9,219 bases of DNA from an uncultured Ruminococcus sp. (lineage in GTDB: Bacteria > Bacillota > Clostridia > Oscillospirales > CAG-272). The DNA lies in contig CADBRS010000086.1 of the NCBI GenBank assembly GCA_902797125.1, forward strand, positions 1-9,219, read 5' to 3'. Shown in pieces: positions 1-5,426 of this stretch; within the stretch, counting starts at the first letter, position 1, and each line of letters begins with the position of its first letter. The translations under genes and the position numbers were made by a program. The notes beneath the pieces were generated by a model. The model was not told the DNA's origin and ran no database searches. It worked only from the letters and a program-made list of their open reading frames with translations.

Positions 1-30
1 GCCTAATTGGTATCTTTTCCGACACTTTGT

Positions 31-70
31 CCGGTTTTTTGTGCTTTTTGCATAAAACCGGGCAAATTTT
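31..70 (+). terminator. Possible intrinsic terminator of an upstream gene
   Basis: An 8-bp perfect stem, CCGGTTTT (31-38) with AAAACCGG (54-61), is continued inside by TGC/GCA (42-44 with 50-52) around a TTTTT loop. It is followed by GCAAA and then a T-rich run from about 66 to 75. This fits the end of a gene lying upstream of the window on the same strand. The T run starts a few bases after the stem, so termination may be weak. No coding frame in bases 1-90 looks real. Confidence 0.45.
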
Positions 71-98
71 TCTCTTAAAAATCAAACATTATTGTGTA

Positions 99-128
99 TT
101 GCGTATAGACTTTGTTTTTTGGTATAAT
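99..128 (+). promoter_or_regulatory. Sigma-A-type promoter of ptsH, extended -10
   Basis: A perfect -10 box TATAAT (123-128) is preceded by TG plus one base (120-122), the extended -10 arrangement. A poor -35 candidate, TTGCGT (99-104), lies 18 bases upstream. The extended -10 is expected to compensate for the weak -35. Transcription would start near 135, giving a leader of about 120 bases before the ptsH start codon. The surrounding DNA is AT-rich, as expected for a promoter. Confidence 0.7.
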
Positions 129-143
129 TACTATAGAAAATTG

Positions 144-157
144 CGTAAGCGTTTTCG
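144..157 (+). promoter_or_regulatory. cre-like operator (CcpA site) in the ptsH leader
   Basis: Compared with the catabolite-responsive-element consensus TGWAARCGYTWWCA, bases 144-157 match at 12 of 14 positions; only the two outermost bases differ. The site lies about 9-22 bases after the predicted transcription start, where a bound CcpA-type repressor could block the polymerase. CcpA binds such sites together with HPr phosphorylated on Ser46, and the gene downstream encodes HPr. The sequence match is what I see; regulation by CcpA is inference. Confidence 0.5.
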
Positions 158-175
158 CACATTCGGATCGACATC

Positions 176-196
176 CCGGAAACCTTCCGTTTCCGG
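176..196 (+). other. Leader hairpin upstream of ptsH
   Basis: A perfect 8-bp stem, CCGGAAAC (176-183) with GTTTCCGG (189-196), closes a 5-base loop in the predicted untranslated leader of ptsH. No T run follows, so it is not an intrinsic terminator. It may stabilise the 5' end of the transcript or influence translation. I recognise no known riboswitch here. Confidence 0.45.
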
Positions 197-211
197 TATT
201 GATATTCTCAT

Positions 212-254
212 AGAAGGAGTAGTGCACCGGACGTTTCAGCCGGCGCCGGAGATT
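212..254 (+). promoter_or_regulatory. Unusual ribosome-binding region of ptsH
   Basis: The strongest Shine-Dalgarno-like sequence, AGAAGGAG (212-219), lies 35 bases before the ATG at 255. It is only 2 bases before an in-frame GTG at 222, too close to serve it. A nearer GGAG (248-251) is only 3 bases from the ATG. Bases 224-230 and 240-246 can form a stem with one mismatch, which would bring the distant AGAAGGAG to an effective distance of about 12 bases. The start at 255 is kept because it places the catalytic residues at the family's standard numbers. Confidence 0.35.
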
Positions 255-518
255 ATGATTTCCAAAGAGATTGTAGTCACAAATTCAAGCGGTCTCCATG
301 CCAGACCCGCAACATTTTTCGTTCAAAAGGCCAATTGCTTCAAGAGCTCCATCTGGGTCGAGAAAGAGGGCCGCAGAGTGAACGCCAAGAGTCTGCTTGG
401 TGTCCTGTCTCTCGGTATCGCCAAAGGGATGAAGATCAAGATGATCTCGGACGGTCCGGATCAGGAAGCCGCTCTGGATGCGCTTGCCGCACTGATCGAT
501 TCCGAGTTTTCGGACTGA
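255..518 (+). CDS. ptsH: HPr, phosphocarrier protein of the PTS
   Basis: The 87-residue product is the usual HPr length. HPr accepts phosphate from PEP via enzyme I on a histidine and passes it to the sugar-specific EIIA proteins in the cytoplasm. The active-site motif GLHARPA puts histidine at residue 15. KSLLGVLSLG puts serine at residue 46, the site phosphorylated by HPr kinase in Gram-positive bacteria; Ser46-phosphorylated HPr then acts with CcpA. Exact numbering of both residues supports ATG 255 over longer in-frame starts, and the promoter lies inside that longer frame. The presence of His15 argues against Crh, the regulatory paralogue that lacks it. The gene has its own promoter with a cre-like site and ends at a strong terminator, so it is probably monocistronic. 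No enzyme I or HPr kinase gene is in the window. Confidence 0.95.
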   Translation: MISKEIVVTNSSGLHARPATFFVQKANCFKSSIWVEKEGRRVNAKSLLGVLSLGIAKGMKIKMISDGPDQEAALDALAALIDSEFSD

Positions 519-541
519 ATCGCCTTTCGAACAAGGTTCAT

Positions 542-637
542 ATGCACCTGTCTTTACGCAAAGCATATCCCTGTTTTGATATCACGCCGGACCATACCCA
601 TCTGGCCCCGGCTGAACAGATACGGATCACAGCGTGA
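542..637 (+). other. Short open frame (31 codons), possible leader peptide of uvrC
   Basis: An ATG at 542 follows AAGG (533-536) by 5 bases and opens 31 codons ending in TGA at 635-637. Its last two sense codons and stop (629-637) are exactly the left arm of the terminator before uvrC. A ribosome finishing this frame would cover that arm. The peptide is unremarkable, with three histidines and no run of a single amino acid, and I recognise no family. Coding status is doubtful, and it may be chance. Confidence 0.2.
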
Positions 638-660
638 GACATATTCACGCTGTTTTTTTT
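629..660 (+). terminator. Strong intrinsic terminator between ptsH and uvrC
   Basis: A perfect 9-bp stem, ACAGCGTGA (629-637) with TCACGCTGT (645-653), closes a 7-base loop and runs into a T tract (653-660). This is a textbook Rho-independent terminator. It stands 110 bases after the ptsH stop and ends immediately before the uvrC ribosome binding site, so it also lies in the path of any transcript entering uvrC from upstream. Confidence 0.9.
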
Positions 661-671
661 GTGAGGACAAG

Positions 672-2537
672 ATGAGCGAGACCATCCGGTCCCTTTCCAG
701 GGACGAACTTCTGAAAAAAGCGAACAGTCTGCCGCTTTGCCCGGGCGTCTACATCATGTACGACGACGCGGGCCGGGTGATCTACGTCGGGAAGTCCAAA
801 AAGCTCAAAAATAGGGTCTCCCAGTATTTCCAGCAGTCGGACAAAACGGTCAAGACCTCCCGCATGGTCTCCCGGGTCGCGGATTTCCAGTACATGATCT
901 GCAAGACCGAGATCGAAGCGCTGTCGCTCGAGAACACGCTCATCAAGACCCACAACCCGAGATATAACATCAGGCTCAAGGACGCCAAGTCCTACCCCTA
1001 TATCAAAGTCACGTCCGGAGACTATCCGTCCCTCCGGTTCACCCGGAAGAGGGACTCGGACAAGGCCCGCTATTTCGGTCCTTTCACAGGCGTCTCCACC
1101 GTTTTTTCCATCATGGACGTGCTGAAAAAGACGTTCGGCATCCCCATGTGCTCCCACGACTTTCCCAAAAAGATCGGGAAAGTGGAGCCTTGTCTCTATT
1201 ACCAGATGGGGCAGTGCTGCGGAGTCTGCCGCGGAGACGTGACGCCCGAAGATTATGCCAAAAGGATCAGCGCGGCCATGGACGTTTTGAGCGGCCACAC
1301 CGCGGGCGTTGCCCAGATGCTGACCGAACGCATGAACGAATATGCGGAGTCGCTCCGGTTCGAGGCCGCCTCGGTCTGCCGGGACGCCATCCGCGCGCTG
1401 GACAAGCTGCACGCGTCTCAGCAGGTCGTCTCGGATCCGAACGCCGAGCAGGACGTTTTCTCCTTCGTGGAGACGGATTTCGGGAGCTGTTTGTACGGGC
1501 TTTTCGTCCGCGAGGGACGGGTCAACAACCACGTGGCCTACCTGTTCGGGAAGGAGCAGTTCGTGGAGTCCTCCCAGCTATCCGCATTCCTTTGCGATTT
1601 CTACCGTCAGACGGCCTATATCCCGTCCGAGATCCTGATCGAGGGCGGTCTGGAAGAAGAGGACAGGGAACTGATCTCCGAATTCCTGAAAACCGTCGCG
1701 CAACGGCGCGTGGACGTCTTCATCCCCGAGCGCGGCCACAAAAAGAAACTCTGCCAGCTGGCTCACGAAAACGCCCTGGAGGAACTCCGACAGAACCGGC
1801 TGAAGAACGAGCAGAGCGACCAAACGCTCATCCGGCTGGCCCAGCTGCTCGACCTGGAAACGGTCCCGGAACGGATCGAATCCTACGACATATCCAACTA
1901 CGGCAAAGAACAGATCACGGCCGGCATGATCGTCTACGAAAACGGCAAGTTTCTGAAATCGGACTACCGGACTTTCAAAATGAAAACGCTGGACGGTCAC
2001 CCGGACGACTATGCATCCATGCAGGAAGCGATCTCCAGAAGACTTTCCCATCTGCAGGACGATGCCGGTTCCTTTTCCAAATATCCGGACCTGATCCTTC
2101 TGGACGGAGGCCGGACGCACGTTGGAGCCGTCCGGCAGGTCCTTGACCGGATGGGGATCGAGATCCCCGTTTTCGGCATGGTCAAAGACGACTATCACAA
2201 AACGCGCGCGCTGTGCACGGACAAAGACGAGATCAGCATCGCCAAGGAAACGGACATCTTCACCCTGATCTATAAGATCCAGGAAGAAGTCCACCGCTAT
2301 TCCATCACCCGGATGAAAGAGGGCAAAAACAAACAGTTCCGCCGCAGCTCGCTTGAAAGCATACCCGGCATCGGGCCTGAAAAAGCCAAAAGACTGCTCG
2401 CTCATTTCAAGAGCCTTTCAAATCTCAAAGAAGCTTCCGAAGAGGATATCTCGAAGGTGCCGGGCATCTCGAAAAAAGACGCGATGTCCGTGCGCTCCCA
2501 TTTCGCCGGGACTCAGGAGGAGGGCACTGCTCAATGA
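672..2537 (+). CDS. uvrC: UvrABC system protein C, excision nuclease subunit
   Basis: UvrC joins the UvrB-DNA complex at lesions and makes both the 3' and 5' incisions in nucleotide excision repair. The 621-residue product has the full architecture. An N-terminal GIY-YIG nuclease has GVY (25-27), YVG (38-40), Arg48, Glu87 and Asn99. A cysteine cluster follows (C160, C174, C182, C186). The UvrB-binding UVR segment is near 215-240. The C-terminal RNase H-like nuclease carries Asp406, Asp446, Asp478 and His541, matching by motif the family's Asp-Asp-Asp-His set. Two helix-hairpin-helix motifs lie near 560-612. ATG 672 is chosen because GAGG (663-666) lies 5 bases upstream; the in-frame ATG at 576 would read through the terminator. 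No clear promoter is visible after 518, so expression may come from read-through. The gene overlaps rsmD by four bases. Confidence 0.96.
   Translation: MSETIRSLSRDELLKKANSLPLCPGVYIMYDDAGRVIYVGKSKKLKNRVSQYFQQSDKTVKTSRMVSRVADFQYMICKTEIEALSLENTLIKTHNPRYNIRLKDAKSYPYIKVTSGDYPSLRFTRKRDSDKARYFGPFTGVSTVFSIMDVLKKTFGIPMCSHDFPKKIGKVEPCLYYQMGQCCGVCRGDVTPEDYAKRISAAMDVLSGHTAGVAQMLTERMNEYAESLRFEAASVCRDAIRALDKLHASQQVVSDPNAEQDVFSFVETDFGSCLYGLFVREGRVNNHVAYLFGKEQFVESSQLSAFLCDFYRQTAYIPSEILIEGGLEEEDRELISEFLKTVAQRRVDVFIPERGHKKKLCQLAHENALEELRQNRLKNEQSDQTLIRLAQLLDLETVPERIESYDISNYGKEQITAGMIVYENGKFLKSDYRTFKMKTLDGHPDDYASMQEAISRRLSHLQDDAGSFSKYPDLILLDGGRTHVGAVRQVLDRMGIEIPVFGMVKDDYHKTRALCTDKDEISIAKETDIFTLIYKIQEEVHRYSITRMKEGKNKQFRRSSLESIPGIGPEKAKRLLAHFKSLSNLKEASEEDISKVPGISKKDAMSVRSHFAGTQEEGTAQ
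2515..2524 (+). promoter_or_regulatory. Ribosome binding site deciding the rsmD start
   Basis: AGGAGGAGGG lies inside the end of uvrC, 9 bases before ATG 2534 and 12 before the adjacent ATG 2537. The shorter spacing favours 2534, whose ATG shares bases with the uvrC TGA. This overlap suggests translational coupling. Confidence 0.6.
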
Positions 2538-3091
2538 TGCGCATCATCACTGGAAAAGCCAGAGGCGTCCGGCTGAAAACGCTGGACTCCAACGCGACCC
2601 GACCCACCGCCGAGCGGACCAAGGAAGCCGTTTTTTCCTCTCTCCAGTTCGATATCCAACACCGCACCGTACTGGACCTGTTCGCAGGTTCGGGCCAGAT
2701 GGGTCTGGAGGCCGTCTCCAGAGGCGCTTCACGCGCAGATTTCGTAGACGTGTCGGAAGCCGCCTGCGGGATCATCCGCGAAAACATAGCCCTGACACGC
2801 CTGGACGGGAACTGCCGGGTCTTCTGCCGCAAGGCGCAGGATTTCCTGAAGACCGGAACGAACGAAACATACGGTCTGGTCTTTCTGGATCCGCCCTACG
2901 CGTCCGGACTGATCCCGGAAGTCCTGGAAACACTTGTATCTCAACATAGGCTCGACAGGGACGCGCTCGTCGTCATCGAGACCGGCGAGGATTTCGAACC
3001 GGATCCCGGATTGCCTTTCGAGACGGTCAAGCGGAATAAATACGGACTCAACCATATCCTGATCCTTCGGTACAAGGAGGGAAAGTCATGA
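2534..3091 (+). CDS. rsmD: 16S rRNA (guanine(966)-N2)-methyltransferase
   Basis: RsmD methylates N2 of G966 (E. coli numbering) in 16S rRNA, using S-adenosylmethionine, during 30S assembly. The 185-residue product shows the family's N-terminal signature MRIITGKARG, then RPTAERTKEAVFSSL, the SAM-binding motif LDLFAGSG at about residues 46-53, and the catalytic DPPY at 119-122. This order is typical of the RsmD/YhhF Rossmann-fold family and distinguishes it from other N-methyltransferases. Two adjacent ATGs (2534, 2537) are possible starts, differing by one methionine. The gene overlaps uvrC upstream and coaD downstream, each as ATGA. The rsmD-coaD pair is a widely conserved bacterial neighbourhood, which supports both assignments. 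Confidence 0.93.
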   Translation: MMRIITGKARGVRLKTLDSNATRPTAERTKEAVFSSLQFDIQHRTVLDLFAGSGQMGLEAVSRGASRADFVDVSEAACGIIRENIALTRLDGNCRVFCRKAQDFLKTGTNETYGLVFLDPPYASGLIPEVLETLVSQHRLDRDALVVIETGEDFEPDPGLPFETVKRNKYGLNHILILRYKEGKS

Positions 3092-3573
3092 CACATATCA
3101 TCATACCGGGCAGTTTCGATCCCATGACCCTCGGTCACGTGGACCTCATCGAGCGCGCCGTCCGGACTTTCGGCCGGGTCACGGTCGTCGTCATGGACAA
3201 CTTTGAAAAGACTTATCTTTTCTCCACGGAAGAACGGGTCGGGATCGCTCAATCTGCCACGAAGCATCTGACAGGCGTGGACGTCATATCCAGCCACGAG
3301 ATGCTCTACGAATTCTGCCGGCGGACAGGGCTGTTCACCGTCTGCAAAGGGATCCGGAACGCAGAGGACCTGGACTGGGAAAACAGGCAGGCCGTCTGGA
3401 ACCACGAGCAAGAGAACCGGATCGAAACGGTCTATCTGCCCGCGTCGGACTCTTTCCGGGAATTCAGTTCCACAAGAGCCAGACGCGCCATCGAAGCAGG
3501 CGAAGACATAACTCCGTGGGTCGGTCCGGAAGCCTCGAAACTGATCAAAAAGAAATTAAAAAATCGGACATAG
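3088..3573 (+). CDS. coaD: Phosphopantetheine adenylyltransferase
   Basis: CoaD transfers the adenylyl group of ATP to 4'-phosphopantetheine, giving dephospho-CoA and pyrophosphate, the penultimate step of coenzyme A synthesis in the cytoplasm. The 161-residue protein has the usual length. It begins with the nucleotidyltransferase signature GSFDPMTLGH, with the T/HxGH motif at residues 14-17. Lys41, followed by LFSTEER, matches the conserved Lys42 region of the E. coli enzyme. The segment KGIRNAEDLDWE (from 87) corresponds to the usual RGLRxxxDFEYE, so a lysine replaces the common Arg88 while the second arginine (Arg90) is kept. An SS motif (FSSTRARR) lies near the end. AAGGAGG (3074-3080) sits 7 bases before the start, and the ATG overlaps the rsmD stop. 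I infer an active enzyme. Confidence 0.93.
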   Translation: MTHIIIPGSFDPMTLGHVDLIERAVRTFGRVTVVVMDNFEKTYLFSTEERVGIAQSATKHLTGVDVISSHEMLYEFCRRTGLFTVCKGIRNAEDLDWENRQAVWNHEQENRIETVYLPASDSFREFSSTRARRAIEAGEDITPWVGPEASKLIKKKLKNRT

Positions 3574-3595
3574 ATACGCATTTGAAAGGATCATT

Positions 3596-5260
3596 ATGAA
3601 AAAACTGTCTCATTTGAAACAATTTAAAGGAGTCAAGGGCCCCGTCCTCACCATCGTCATGGACGGCGTCGGACTGGCTCCGGATTCCGAAGGCAACGCA
3701 TTCAAGAGGGCCTACACGCCCAATCTGGATAAACTCATGGCCGAGCGTCCGTTCGTCACGCTGAAGGCTCACGGCACCGCCGTCGGGCTGCCGTCTGACG
3801 ACGACATGGGCAACTCGGAAGTCGGGCACAACGCCATCGGTTCGGGTCAGGTGTTCGCACAGGGCGCCAAACTGGTCTCCAATTCCATCGAGACCGGCAA
3901 AATGTTCGCCTCTGACACCTGGAAGGAACTTGTGGGCAACGTGCAGAAGAACCGTTCCACATTGCATTTTCTGGGGCTGTTCTCGGACGGCAACGTCCAC
4001 GCCCATATCGATCACCTGAAAGCCATGATCAAAGAGGCCAAAGCCGAAGGCGTAGGTCGCGTGCGCGTGCATATACTGATCGACGGCCGTGACGTCGGCG
4101 AGACGTCCGCACTGGACTACATCCTGCCTTTCGAAGATTTCCTCTCCGAACTGAGGAGCCCGGATTTCGACGTGTGCATCGCATCCGGCGGAGGTCGCAT
4201 GCAGATCACGATGGACCGCTACGAAGCCAACTGGCAGATGGTCGAAAAAGGCTGGCACATCCACGTGCTGGGAGACGGCAGACAGTTTGCTTCCGCCGCA
4301 GAAGCCGTCGAGACCTACCGGCAGGAACTCCACGTCATCGATCAGGACCTTCCCGGATTCGTCATCGCCCAAAACGGCAAGCCTCTGGGGCAGATTCTGG
4401 ACGGAGACAGCGTCATTTTCTACAATTTCCGCGGCGACCGCGCCATCGAGATCTCCCGGACTTTCGACGCCCCCGAAGGACAGTTCGACAAGTTCGACCG
4501 CGTCCGCGTTCCAAAGATCTGTTTTGCCGGCATGCTGGAATACGACGGAGACCTGCATATCCCGAAGCATTATCTGGTCTCCCCGCCCGAGATCACGAAC
4601 ACCATGAGCGAATATCTGGTCGGAACGGGCGTGTCCATGCTGGCTCTCTCGGAGACTCAGAAATACGGCCACGTCACCTATTTCTGGAACGGGAACAAAT
4701 CCGGCAAATTCGACGAATCCCTGGAGACCTACATCGAGATCCCTTCGGACGTCGTGCCTTTCGAGCAGCGCCCCTGGATGAAGTGCGCCGAGATCACGGA
4801 CTGCCTGATCGAATGCCTGCGGTCCGGCAAATATAAATACCTGCGCGTCAACTTCCCGAACGGAGACATGGTCGGCCACACCGGCTCTCTTGCCGCCACC
4901 GAGTGCGCCATGGAAGCATTGGATCTGCAGATCGGCCGGATCCTGCCCGTCATAGACGAGCTGGGCGGAGCCGCCCTCATCACCGCGGATCACGGCAACG
5001 CGGACGAGATGTTCGAAGTAGACAAGAAGACCGGGCTTCCCAAAGTGGGGAAGGACGGCAAATACAAAGCCAAGACCTCGCACACGCTCAACCGCGTGCC
5101 CTGCATCATCTACGACAACACCGAGGCCGCATCCCACTACCGGATCAAAGAGGACAAGGGTGCTTTCGGGCTGTCCAATATCGCCGCGACCATGGTCAAT
5201 CTCATGGGCTACGAGGCGGCGCCTGCCTGGAACGAATCCCTGATCGAGATTCTCGATTGA
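3596..5260 (+). CDS. gpmI: 2,3-bisphosphoglycerate-independent phosphoglycerate mutase, long form
   Basis: GpmI interconverts 3- and 2-phosphoglycerate in glycolysis through a phosphoserine intermediate, using two metal ions, usually manganese. The 554-residue protein keeps every key residue I can place: Asp23 (MDGVG), catalytic Ser74 (MGNSEVGHN), Asp424 and His428 (GDMVGH), Asp465-His466 (ADHGN) and His496 (KTSHT). The substrate-binding stretches GGGRMQITMDRYE and FRGDRAIEIS are also present. It is about 40 residues longer than the common bacterial form of roughly 510. Segments such as AHGTAVGLP, HYLVSPPEI and GHVTYFWNGN resemble, from memory, the plant-type branch. An extra stretch of about 13 residues lies between His466 and His496. 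AAAGGA (3585-3590) precedes the start by 5 bases. It is last in the run beginning with uvrC, 22 bases after coaD, and no strong terminator follows. Confidence 0.95.
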   Translation: MKKLSHLKQFKGVKGPVLTIVMDGVGLAPDSEGNAFKRAYTPNLDKLMAERPFVTLKAHGTAVGLPSDDDMGNSEVGHNAIGSGQVFAQGAKLVSNSIETGKMFASDTWKELVGNVQKNRSTLHFLGLFSDGNVHAHIDHLKAMIKEAKAEGVGRVRVHILIDGRDVGETSALDYILPFEDFLSELRSPDFDVCIASGGGRMQITMDRYEANWQMVEKGWHIHVLGDGRQFASAAEAVETYRQELHVIDQDLPGFVIAQNGKPLGQILDGDSVIFYNFRGDRAIEISRTFDAPEGQFDKFDRVRVPKICFAGMLEYDGDLHIPKHYLVSPPEITNTMSEYLVGTGVSMLALSETQKYGHVTYFWNGNKSGKFDESLETYIEIPSDVVPFEQRPWMKCAEITDCLIECLRSGKYKYLRVNFPNGDMVGHTGSLAATECAMEALDLQIGRILPVIDELGGAALITADHGNADEMFEVDKKTGLPKVGKDGKYKAKTSHTLNRVPCIIYDNTEAASHYRIKEDKGAFGLSNIAATMVNLMGYEAAPAWNESLIEILD

Positions 5261-5336
5261 GATTTCGTCTTTTGTCTTATTTGCACAAAAATGCAAAACC
5301 GGTTTCCATCAAAACGCCGAATTGAAAAATCAGGTA

Positions 5337-5365
5337 TTGCATTGTGTGCTCAAATCATGTATACT
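5337..5365 (+). promoter_or_regulatory. Promoter of the EF-G-like gene
   Basis: A -10 box TATACT (5360-5365) lies 17 bases after TTGCAT (5337-5342), a partial -35. The start would fall near 5372, leaving a leader of about 55 bases. The 166-base gap from gpmI (5261-5426) otherwise holds AT-rich sequence, a weak TTTGCA/TGCAAA hairpin at about 5280-5297 without a T run, and the palindrome AAACCGGTTT just after it. With no clear terminator after gpmI, read-through from upstream is also possible. Confidence 0.6.
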
Positions 5366-5426
5366 TTTTAAAGATTTGTGCGAACGTTATTATATATTCA
5401 GCACTCAACACTAGGAGGACTCTCAT

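Noticed and set aside
27..254. An N-terminal extension of HPr from an upstream in-frame ATG at 27, or from GTG at 222
   Set aside because: The promoter and cre-like site lie inside the extension, its composition is not protein-like, and ATG 255 gives the exact His15 and Ser46 numbering of HPr. The GTG is only 2 bases from the ribosome site.
576..671. A longer UvrC starting at ATG 576
   Set aside because: This would translate through a strong terminator. ATG 672 has its own ribosome site and gives the usual UvrC length and N-terminus.
1148..2146. An arginine/proline-rich + strand frame overlapping uvrC
   Set aside because: It is a frame-shifted reading of uvrC with low-complexity, Arg-rich sequence and no recognisable domain. 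Similar frames inside gpmI and the EF-G-like gene were rejected for the same reason.
3545..5296. A long antisense open frame opposite gpmI
   Set aside because: It is a by-product of C-ending codon use on the coding strand. It has no family motif, and the + strand protein is certain. The same applies to the antisense frames opposite uvrC, the EF-G-like gene (5613-7541) and the lipoprotein gene.
5296..5307. AAACCGGTTT palindrome after gpmI as an operator or terminator
   Set aside because: It is too short to fold as a hairpin with a loop, has no T run, and does not match the cre spacing. It may be chance.
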